NCBI GenBank assembly: GCA_019925795.1
Contig: CM034314.1
Location: 79,790,780 to 79,854,779, forward strand
Length of the DNA stretch: 64,000 bases
Source of the DNA: Dendrobium chrysotoxum
Lineage: Eukaryota; Streptophyta; Magnoliopsida; Asparagales; Orchidaceae
Reading direction: 5' to 3'
The position numbers and the translations under genes are program-made. The notes beneath the pieces are model-generated. The model made no database searches. It saw only the letters and a program-made list of their open reading frames with translations, and was not told the DNA's origin. Shown here one piece after another: positions 38,301 through 49,700 of the stretch (position 1 is the stretch's first letter; each line of letters starts with the position of its first letter).

Positions 38301-40637
38301 AACTATGGTCAGTTCCATTGAATGGCTAGGGAAAATCTTTGAAATAATTTGCAATATGCTTTTCAAAGCCCATATTACATTTCCCAAACTCGGAAAAGAA
38401 TACAGGAAACCTCCAAGATTAAGAGCAGGGTGCCTTTCATTGCTTACGAGTTACGACACTTTAAACAAAATTGATTAAATTATGATTATAGACAAACCCA
38501 ACATTATTTTTGTAAGGTTTAGAATTATTTTACCATATTCAAAAATCTTAAAGAACTTTCAAATTAGAAAACTTAAAAAGATTTGTTATACATGATTCCC
38601 AATGAGTTTTGCTGAAACAAAACTAATGGGATATGCCAAATTCTTTTGCTGTAATATTTTAAAGAAAATAAATTCTAAATTGATTGATATGAAACTTACA
38701 CTTAAAGAATAAAATTTATCATTCTATGGTTATTTGGGACTGAGTACATGAACAATTCAAGAAATTTAAACAAAGTGACAAATACAATTGATATTTCACT
38801 AAAGAATCTGTTGCCGAACATATTAGATTGATTATTTTGTTATTATTATATATTTCATTAAATGCCTTAAACAAAAAATTAGTATATTTAAGTTGCAATT
38901 CTTCAAAGATATTAGTTGAGGTTGTACGCAGAGTTGTACATATTGAGAAATATTATTAGGACACACACCAACAAAAGAATCAAGCACTATCAAATTTGAC
39001 CATATTAAATAAACAATAGTTAATGAATAGTCTTTAAATGATGTATTAGATGCAAAAAATAATTTACAAAATCAATACGATTTTACATTTGATATTCTAA
39101 ATATAAAATATGAAATAAAATCTACAATAGAACATATTCTTAAAGCTAAAATTAAAAAGAAGTTAAAACATGCAAATAAAGTTCAACCTTAGATATCTAA
39201 ATATACACTTCAATTAAAATTTGAATCTGAATATGAGCATAAGATCATTTCTAAACCTAAATCTCAATTAAAATCTAAATTTAACTTTGGCAATTAAATT
39301 GAACAAATCATGCCTATTAAAGTTGATAAAGCAATTAAAATTTAACCTTAGATATCTAAATATAAACTTCAATTAAAATTTGAATCTGAATATGAGCATA
39401 AGATCATTTCTAAACCTAAAACTCAATTAAAATCTAAATCTAACTTTGGCAATTAAATTGAACAAATCATGCCTATTAAAGTTGATAAAGAAATTAAAGA
39501 TAATGTAACTTATAACATAGTGTCTGACAAAATTAACTCAACGAAAAATTGGTTTTAATTTTGTTTTTAACTCATGGTTCTTTGCTTTGCAAATTTATTA
39601 AAAAAAAATCCTTACAGAAAAGGTTAGATTGCATCTATATTTCGAAGACTTTGTTAAAGATGATCATCTTAAAAAACCTGAAATTCCATCGATCAAATCA
39701 AATCAAATCCAAAGATAGATAATTTATTACAATTATTATTTAAGCCATCTGTATTAATTTTTTTGATGAAGAGATAGCCGTCCATATGATAAACATGAAA
39801 ATTTGTATGGTTTACCTACTATCAGTAGAAAATTTAATGGGCCAAATAAATATCAATTATTAGATTTGCTCCTCTCCAACCCATTTAGAGTTTAATTCTT
39901 ATATAATCATTAATAAGCTTATTTATATTTTAAGCTTATGATTACATGCATCCCATCAGATTGCATTATTCATAACTTATATAAATAATTTGTAAGAAAA
40001 TATTCATAAGAAACTTATTACTGCTGACAATTATAAGTCTACTAAAGTTATGAATTGTAGATAAAGGAAATTCAGATCAAGTCATAAAAAAATGATTCAT
40101 CTAAAATTATTACAAGAGACATAAATAATCTACCTGCTAGAAAAATATAATCATATAATACCCTACAACATATTAGGATAAATTTCTATTAGTTAGAAAT
40201 CCTCAAAAATTCTAATTCTAATTTCGGATTTAAATGAATCTGATTTGACCTAATATCATCAACCATCAACCAGTGTCTTTTCTTTATCTACCTCCTTCAT
40301 GATTTATAACCAACGCATCTTACACATAACTCTTAGAATTTCATATTAATCTTATTCCTTAAGATATTATTTGAGATGAAATCATACCAGTGATGCTAGA
40401 CCAAAGTTACCATATAAAGAGAAAATCAAGTTTATGAGCGATGGTTCATATATCTATCTACAGGAGATGAAATAATCGTATAAAATTTGCCAGGTAAAAA
40501 TTAATTGAATAATCATCATAGCATAATTTTTCTAGCCAGACAAATTGATGGAGAATTCCTTTGGGTTGTGGCTTTTGGAACTTAAAGGTTCGTAAAGAAT
40601 TTCTTAATTGATTATTCTTCTTGTTCAAAAAAAAGAA

Positions 40638-40715
<78 letters not shown>

Positions 40716-43700
40716 GTTCCTAATAAAGAAAATAACTAACTAGCTTAATTCTTTCCTTAAATTTAAGAAATAAAATCATAGGAGAATAATTATTTCCAAA
40801 AAATTAAGAAATAGAATCATAGGAGAAGATCACAATCGATCTATCCTTTTAATCCAAAAAATACTTTCCTAAAATAAATTTCCAAAATTTGACTTTCAAA
40901 TATTCAACACTCTCTCAAGTTGGAGAATATATATATCATATAATCCAAGCTTGCAAATTAAGGTCTAGGTAGAGCTTTGGTGAGGATGTCTGCAGTTTAT
41001 TGCTTGGTAGGGATGTTTTTCAATTTAACAGTCTCACTAGTCATCTTCTCTGTGATGAAGTGTTTATCAATTTCAACGTGCTTAGTCCTGACATGATGCA
41101 CGAGATTCTTAGCTATGCTGATAGCTGCCTGATTAGTACACATCATCGAAATAGGAGATGAGATCATTTATCCCAATTCACTAAGAACCCTTTTTTATCC
41201 AAATCCCTTCACAAATTCCCTGTGCCAGTGCTGATGTAGAACGTACATGCAAAGATAAATTGCTTAAGGAATTTGCACTCTTAACATTTAGAGCACAATA
41301 ATTATATCCTTATAGTGATTTTGAACGACAAAATAAAACACAAAGAGCGGTGACACAAGCTTAGGCTAAATCACATGCATAAGAGTTAAGATCGTAAAAC
41401 AGTCAATTTAATCTAACGTGCATACATGACTGGTTTTCAACGATAATCCCTAAACTAACAATGAGTTTAGTTACTATAGGAATCCACTCACTCAATTATC
41501 TAATTCACTAGGTTATAGCAGATGAGGATTAACATTATCTTTGTGAATCAACTAAACCATAATTGAGAGCAACTAGGAAGATAGAAAACTTGGGGAAGAG
41601 TTCACCGTCGTCAAATTCTTAGATCTAATTTGAGGTGCGAGGGAGAAGATCTGGAGTCCGGTGGCTGGTCTCGAAGAAATCCTGCGTGTGGACAGCCGTG
41701 TGGGATCTTCTGGGCAGCAAATGAGGGCCGTCCGGATGGTGAGTCAGCACTAGAAAACTACTGGAATCTTGGACAATAATCGAAGATCTCGTCAATCGGC
41801 TAGACAGCAATGAGGGCGGCTGGAATCCTCAGGACAGCATCTGGTTTATAACTGGACAGCAAGCTGGAGCTGTTTTGGTCAGCAAACTGGAGCTGTTTGG
41901 ACAACAATGTGCTGGTCTTGGAGTCCTGGCTAGTATTTCCTTGGTCCAGAATTTGGACAGCAGGCTGGAGCTGTTTTGGACAGCAAACTGGAGCTGTTTG
42001 GACAGCAACGTGCTGGTCTTGAAGTCCTGGATAGCAGTTCCTTGGTCCAAAATTCTGGACAACATTTTTTAGTGAGTCTAGTAGGCTAGGGTTTGATGGG
42101 GTTGCTAAGGAGAAGAGATAATCTCTTAGTGAGATTAGGGAAATCAGTTGGGGAAGGTAAGGAATGAATTGACTCAAGACAAACTTGGATGAGGGAGGTA
42201 GGGCCGGCGGCATTGGGAGGGGAGGGAGTTAGGGAGGTTTCAATTAGTTTCCTAATTGAAGCCAATTAAATTATGAGGAATTGATGACTCATAACTCCTC
42301 TTAATTTAATTTTGAATTTTGAATTGAAGAGTTAAAACTTTCCAATTATGGATCATGCCAAATAGGAAAGGTTTCAAATCTAAAATTTGAATTCAGAATT
42401 TGAATGATTTCCCTCTCAATCTCCTTAACCCAAGTTTGGAAAGAAGTAAAACCAAGAGAAGAGGGGAGGGGCCGGCGGCATCATGGGTGTGAGAGGCCTT
42501 TGAGTGGGGTTATAATGCTTGCCTAAATGGGATCCTTAATAGAGGGGATAGAAACTGACTCATATCCAATTTGAATTTAAATTGGATTTGATTTAAGACA
42601 CTTTCCTAAAATAGGATTCTATTTTAGGAAAGATTTCAAATTTTAAAATCTGATTGAAAGGTTGAAGTCAAAGCTTTCCAAGTGAGGTTGTGCAAAGATG
42701 GAAAGTATGGTTGGGAGACTAGTAGTTGGCGACAAAGGGGATTAGGGTTTGATAGGTAGGCGGCTAGGTTTGGAAGGGAGATGGGTGGTAGGGATTGAAA
42801 TGGCGGTGGGGTTGGGTGGTCGGCTGCTAAGAAAGGAAGAGGTCTTCATTAAGGCCGGCGGCTTGGAAGGATGAGAGGTGGCGGTGGTTCTTGTTGGCCG
42901 GCGGTGGAGTTTGCTTTGGCAGTGGAGGACCGGATGTAGGGGAAAGGACGACGATAAGGAATTACTACGAATACTAACCGCGAGTCTCGAAATCCACCAG
43001 CGGCTGACGGGTGATGCGTGGCCCTCTCCTAGGGTTTCTCCTCTCAAGAACTCACAAAGAGATCAAGAACAAGAAAGCTGAAATTTCATTAATTATCATT
43101 CATCCTAGAATACAAGAGAACTAGCCTATAAATAGGCCTCATGAAAAGAAAAGAAACAATGACTAAAATGCCCTTCGGACTACAACACCACATGACCACC
43201 CTTAGAGGTAAAATGAGAAAAACAGAAATATAAAATAAACTAGTACATAAAACACGTCAAAAAAAAATAAACTCCAGATCGTAGCAGTTGATCTTCGATG
43301 TTCTCATCAAGTGCTCTATACTCAGCTTCTGCACTACTTCTGGCTACCACTGATTGCTTCTTACTCTTCCAGGTAACAAGATTACCCCAAACAAAAAAAT
43401 AATATCCAAAAGTTGACCGTCTGTCAATGATGTTTCCTGCCCAATCTGCATCTGAATACACTTCAGTGTCATGATTCTCTGTCTTTCTAAAAAATAGCCA
43501 TTTCTCTGGTGTTATCTTCAAGTATCTAAGAATCCTATAGACTACCTTCCATGTGTTCCTTTGTAGGACTGTGCATGAATTGACTTACAACACTCACTGC
43601 AAAATTAATTTCTGGCCGAGTGTGTGAAAGATAAAATCAAATGTCTAATAGCTGAAAATGCCTTATTCGTATCTACATTTTCTTCATGTGGATATAATAT

Positions 43701-46700
43701 TGAGTCAATATCTTGGCCACATGCTTGTTGTGATATGTGCTCTAGCTCCTGACTTTTCCTCCTCCTGATGTAGACTTAAAAATTCTCATTAGCAAGTTGT
43801 GGAGCCATAGATTGAGCAGGCACGAGAGAAGAAATATTTGTGGGCTGCATTGATGACTGAACATGCACAAGTGTAGACAAGTCCTGTGTACGGTCTTTGG
43901 ACATAAATACGGGTTGAGAAGAACTTGGTGACTCTGAGTGGGCAAAAAGCACAGACTCAAGAAATAATTCTCAAATTTGATGTTCATTCATGTTCTCCCC
44001 CTGAACATAAGATTTGGGATATGACACGTTCAAAGAAAGAAAAATTAATGGTAGTGTAAAATCTTTTGTTGGTAGGAGAATAACATTTATATCCTTTTTG
44101 AGTCGGAGAGTACCCAATAAAAATATACTTATTGGCTCTAAGATCAAATTTGCTACCGCGGTGAGAACACACATGAACAAATGTCGCGCAACCAAATACC
44201 TTGAGTGGTAAATCAGACGAAGATACATGGCTTTGACGAAAATTTTTCAAAAGAAGTTGACACGGAGATTAAAAATTAAGGACATTGGATGGCATATGAT
44301 TGATCAAATAGGTACTGTGAAATGGCTTCCCCCAGAAATAATTTGAAACATTAGAGAAAAACATAAGACACCGGACAACCTCTAAGAGATGTCTATTCTT
44401 AAGCTCAACCACCCCATTTTATTAAGGAATGTCAACACAAGAACTTATGTGGATAATCTCATGGGTCTGAAGGTAGGTATTAAAACTACTAGTGAAGTAT
44501 TCCCTAGTATCGTCTGACTTGAATGCCTGAATTCTATAGTTGAATTAACTTTGAACCATAAGATTGAAGGTTTGAAAATTTGCCCGACCTCAAACTTTTC
44601 TTTCATAAGGAAAAAACCAAGTTAACCTTATATGATCATCAACAAATGTCACAAACCATCGAGGGTCTGAAATACCAAGTCTCTTTAGCTATCCCATATT
44701 TCTTTTGCAGTCCAAAACGACAAGAAATTTTCACCTATATCATTATTCATCGAATTGATAAGCCATGATATGATCATACTATTTTCAATCTTCTACTTTA
44801 TGAAACCTGAATATGCATTCTCTGGCATAGCTGCAACTCCCATGAGATATTCCCTTACCACAATTGAACAACACACATAATGACCACTACAAATAATTAT
44901 GGCCATTTAATTTGTGTCATATGATGGGAATAGGAGAAGAATCACTACCACCAAGGTTTAGAATTTCTAAACTGCTTCCTGAATCTAGTGTCGTGATGCC
45001 GATGTTTGTGATGAGGCCATTTTGTATTACAAAGAGAAAGAAAATAACTAACTAGCTTAATTCTTTCCTAAAATTTAGGTAATAAAATTATAAGAGAATA
45101 ATTATTTCCTAAAAATTAGGAAACACAATTATAGGAGAAGAACACAATTGATTTATACTTTTATTCTTAAAAATACTTTTCTAAAATAAAAAAAATTATA
45201 GGAGAAGATCACAATTGATCTCTCCTTTTATTCCTAAAAAGGATTATTCTTAAGGGATTATTCTTAATATTAAGATAGTTGCTAAGTTATAGATACACAT
45301 TTTTTTTTTGCTTGATCAATGCTTGATTGCAAGTTTTTTAGAGGCCCTTAAAGTTCAATTAGTTGACTATAATTTCTATTTCTATATAAATTTGGGAGGA
45401 GTTGTGATACTAAAGGGAGTCCTAAGAATGTTAAAAATTAACAAAATATTTTCAAAATAAAAGTAAATTTTGTTGGATGTTCAATGACATCCAATCATGT
45501 TCTTGTTTAAATGGGAGCTTGAAGATTTAAAAGAGATGTTATCAAGTGTTAGGGTTGATTTGATAATATATTTATATTAAAATTCTCAAATTATTCATTT
45601 GGGTTGTATATGTGATTGATTCTTGTCAAATTTGATGCAACTTAAAATTTAGTTGTGGCATAATTTTCAATTGAATGAATGATTTTATGTTTCCAAAGTT
45701 TTGAATGTTATTTCTAGCAGATGACAAACAAATTACCATTTGCATATATTTCTTCATATTTTAGGCTTCATCCAACACGAAAAAAGATTGTTATCTGCGA
45801 AAACATGTGTTTGCATGGGTTTTTATACCTCATTGTAGATCTATTTTAGAAAACCCTAGAACATAAGATATCATAAATCACAAACAATAAAATTGATTGA
45901 TGTTAAACTCTACTCCTTTGTTCGAAAAGTATACCAAAACTTAGTTCGCTACTTCTAGAACTACCACAAAATGTCGTATTACAAAGATGAAATGGAATCA
46001 TTTTCCAAAACAATAAAAGGTAACAAAATCAATCAAAGGCTGCAGGGCCTAAACTATTTCAGGAACACTAAGAAGGAATAAAGCAACTTTACTCCTGAAC
46101 TAAGTTGCATCCATATCAAATATTATTAGGTAGCTCAAATACTCTATACACACAATTTCAGGGAAGGTATTTGTAGTGACTAATTTAAAAATATTAAAAA
46201 ATTTTAGATAACTATCAAATATAAGGCATTTTGGACTTGAAATATCAAGCAAATTGTAATATAAGAGGTTGCTTGGTCAGCTACCTTAGTAAAGAATTGC
46301 ATTCCATTTTCTTACATTTAAATTTTTTTTAATTTTTTTTAAATGCTTGAATTGAAGTAAAAGAAATACGAAGAAAAATTTAAGGGATTTGAAATCCACA
46401 AAACCTTTATTTTCCCTTGAATTTGGAAATCACCCAAATCCGATGATGTGCAAGCTTGTGATTCACATATGTTTTCTGCTCGCCCTCACCCCCTTCCATC
46501 GCCCGCAATTCAATGTATAGGATACGTATAATAACGAGCAAAAATAAAAATCAATGTATTTGATTTGCATCCAACTAAACAACCCTTACATTTTTAAAAT
46601 ACATTCATTCTAGCTTTGCATTAAAATGCACGTATTTTAAAAACATCCAATCAAACAGCCCCCTAAATCTAAACTCCAGGGTTAGGTGCAATAAATAGGT

Positions 46701-49700
46701 TACCCCAATAACATTTGTGGGTTTTAGGCTTGAAACGAGAAAGTAAACTCTCTACTAAAGAGAAATAAAATTGACTACAGTAACGCTCGTAAGACCTTCA
46801 TAACGGGCTCAAAGCCTAAACATAGGTCTGCCTCTTGAAAAAAAAATTAATTTATTTCAATGTTAGTCAAATTTAACAAAAGTTTCTAGATTTGTTGAAT
46901 GCTCTTACAGGAATGAGAATGATTCATCTTCAATTCATGTAATATATACTTGTTGCAGATCTCAATTCTCATCTAGCTATGACTGGCATATGGGGGCCTC
47001 CGCGCCTTCTTCTTATTAACTGCGTCATTTTTAGAAAAGTCCCCCTCAAACTTAAGGGAAAATTCTATAAGATGGTGGTGAGACCTGCTGATGCAGGACT
47101 ACGCATGCTTTAGATGAATGCAACAAGAACTTGCACGATTTAGATAAAAGCAATAATAATTAAGAATGTTAGCAACTTAAACGATAATGGAAAACGTAAA
47201 AGGGGTGCCTTCGTTTAGGCTAAATCACATGCTAGAAACTGAGAACATCCAAAGTAATTTAGAATTTCAATAACATGCTAATTAAGTAGTTATTCAATAA
47301 AATCCCTACGCTAATAATAAGATTAGAAACATAGAAAGTAAACTCAAATCCTACGTTTACTAAGCATCCCTACGTTTACTAAGCGGAGGCAGAAAGTGAG
47401 GCACGACTCCTTGCGATGAAATCACCACCAAAAAAATTATTAGAATAAGAAAGCAAATGATTAGGTGACGAAGTTCACCCTTGTTGAGGGCTAGAAACAA
47501 TCCTCCACTGGACGTTGGTAAGTTGTTCTTCAACGGCTCCGGAAAGGGTGAAGGTGATGCGCTTTAGATATTCTTCGACGGTGCTATCGATCTCCGGATT
47601 GACGTCGAAGAACGTTGATCGAGGAATGTCGACGAAGCCATGGTTGTTGTAGACAATGCCGGAATCACGTTCCGGGTCAGCCTTCCATGTAAGGGGTCGT
47701 TGTTTTTGATTTGGTAAAGTGTTGGACAACAGTGAGAAACCTCCCCGGTGGTGGTACAGTGAAAGGAGCCGGCGGGAGCTGATGGACAGCAAGCTGTCCT
47801 TCTTGGACAGCAGTTTGGGAAGCTCTGGTTGGCGGAAAACCAGGAATGAGTGCAGAAATTTTCTGGCAGCAGACTTGGAGAGCAGAAAACTTAGAGTTGG
47901 TTGTGTTTGGGGAGAGATCTGGAGAAAGGAAACTTAGCCAAGATGTATGGGAAGTAGGCGGTTAGGTGAGGGTTGGGTTTGGAATTATTTCCATGTGAAG
48001 GGGGGTGATTTTGGGGAAAGAAATAAGGAGGTGGAGGCCTTGGTGATTTCGACCAAGAGAGGAAAGAAGGCAATAGTCTAGATGCAATGTATTTGGAATT
48101 TGATGCAAGCAAACTAGAAAGAAAAGCCAACTTGGAGAACACAAGGGCAAAATGAAACCAAACTCGATTCACTTTAACTTGCAAACATCCAAACAAACAT
48201 CTGGATAAACGAAAAGTCAAATCAAACGAAACAAAATAATAACATAAAAATGCTATCCTCAGAACAATAGGCAAGCGATTTTCTCACATGCAACGAGAGT
48301 AGAAAGATATATAAAAATAGTGCTTAGGCTTGCAAACCGAGGATCCACCACTGCAAAAGGGTCCAACGTCCTACCAAACTCCTCCGGCAAATGTCTCCCA
48401 AAAATCAGCCAACAAACAACTTCCAAATGCTCTAGAAGAAGGATACAAATGGAGTGGAACTTGTGTACAGAAGAAATTAGAAGCCAAGACGAAATAGAGA
48501 GGAGGAAAGGGGGTGGAACAAGCTCTCAAGCTTTTCCAAGAGAAGAAACCCTCAGGTTTTTAGTAGAGACTTTGCCCAAATATTCAACAACCTTTTTCAT
48601 TCCAAAACATCTCCAATTTATAAGCAAAAGAAAGAAGACAAACAGCCATAACACCTCCAACCAAAACCAATCAGGTTTGGGGAAATGAAATGCCAAAAGA
48701 CACCACAACAGCTCCCCAAATTCTGCACAAAAAACAAGAAGAAAAGCCACGGGAAACCCAGCCAGGGAGGGACCCGAGGAGCCAACATAGGAAACGGGGC
48801 AGAGTGGTCACGGGAAAGCAACCAAGGAGAAATCGAAAAGACAACCAGCCCACAACAATTACTCCCAAGGAAGAAACCAAAGAGACACAAGAATGAGAAG
48901 AAACAAGCTCCACTCCACATACCTTTATGAATTTATGAGCTAGGAAGTGCAATTACTCCTCCAAATAATGAGCTAAACTTCAGCTCAAGCATTAATGAGC
49001 TAGCACCAAGTACAACCCAACTTTTTTAGCTCAAAACCAAGCAGTCAAAGCCCAACCCGAGAGCAGCCAAGGCCCAAACCGAAATGCAGCAAACAGCCCA
49101 AAGGACAAGAAGAACCCAAATGCAAGCAAACCCATGCCTTGCCATGCCCAAGCACATCCTACCATGATCATTGGATGTTCTCCATCATTGGATAGCATTT
49201 AAAAAAAAAAAAAAACATAAAACACAACTAATATTGTTCACATTACATCAAAATAAAATAAAACAAAATATAAATGCATCAGAATTAGAGCTTTAATTAA
49301 TCAATCCATTATGATTTGATTAATTAATTTAAATAAGGGCCTTTCTTAAAATAGGATTAAAGAGAAAGGAAAGATTTGAAATCTAGATTGGATTGATTTC
49401 AAATTCAATTAGGAGCCTTTCCAAAAATAGGATTAAGAGAAAAAGGAAAGATTTGAGATCTAAATTTGATTTATTTCAAATTCAAATCCTTTCCAAAATT
49501 AAGTTGAGTTAACTAAAGAAAGTGGGGCTTTAGGAAATATCTTGAAAAGGGAAGGATGGGGACCGGCGGCTTGGTGGGGGTGAGAGGGCCGGCGGTTGTG
49601 ATGGTGGTGGGGAAGGTGGCCGACGGTGGGGATGGTGGAGCACAGGGCCGGCGGTGGTGAGGGGAGGTGGGTCGTGGGCTAGAAGAGAGGGGAGGAGGGA

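Larger units (their letters stand above)
40622..45245 (-). mobile_element. Degenerate Copia (Ty1) retrotransposon, internally deleted and interrupted
   Basis: In minus order: 5' LTR 45245-45023, gag relic about 45010-44690, integrase about 44685-43984, RNase H 43630-43310 and 41231-40950 (split by a solo LTR), polypurine tract AACTTGAGAGAGTG (40910-40923), 3' LTR 40909-40622. Integrase shows the KVFGCATFVHV and YSPTQKGYKCY segments. RNase H shows YSDADWAGN, SSAEAEYRAL, NQAAISIAKN and RTKHVEIDKHFI. Protease, the N-terminal half of integrase, and reverse transcriptase are deleted, and frames are broken. Inactive. Confidence 0.88.

Noticed and set aside
41800..42213. 137-codon open frame
   Set aside because: Produced by a 101-bp tandem duplication within a solo LTR; low-complexity and repeated.
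47475..47792. 105-codon frame that looks protein-like (YNNHGFVDIPRSTFFDV)
   Set aside because: It lies inside the LTR-like insert with no domain I recognise and no gene structure; captured sequence cannot be excluded but is not supported.
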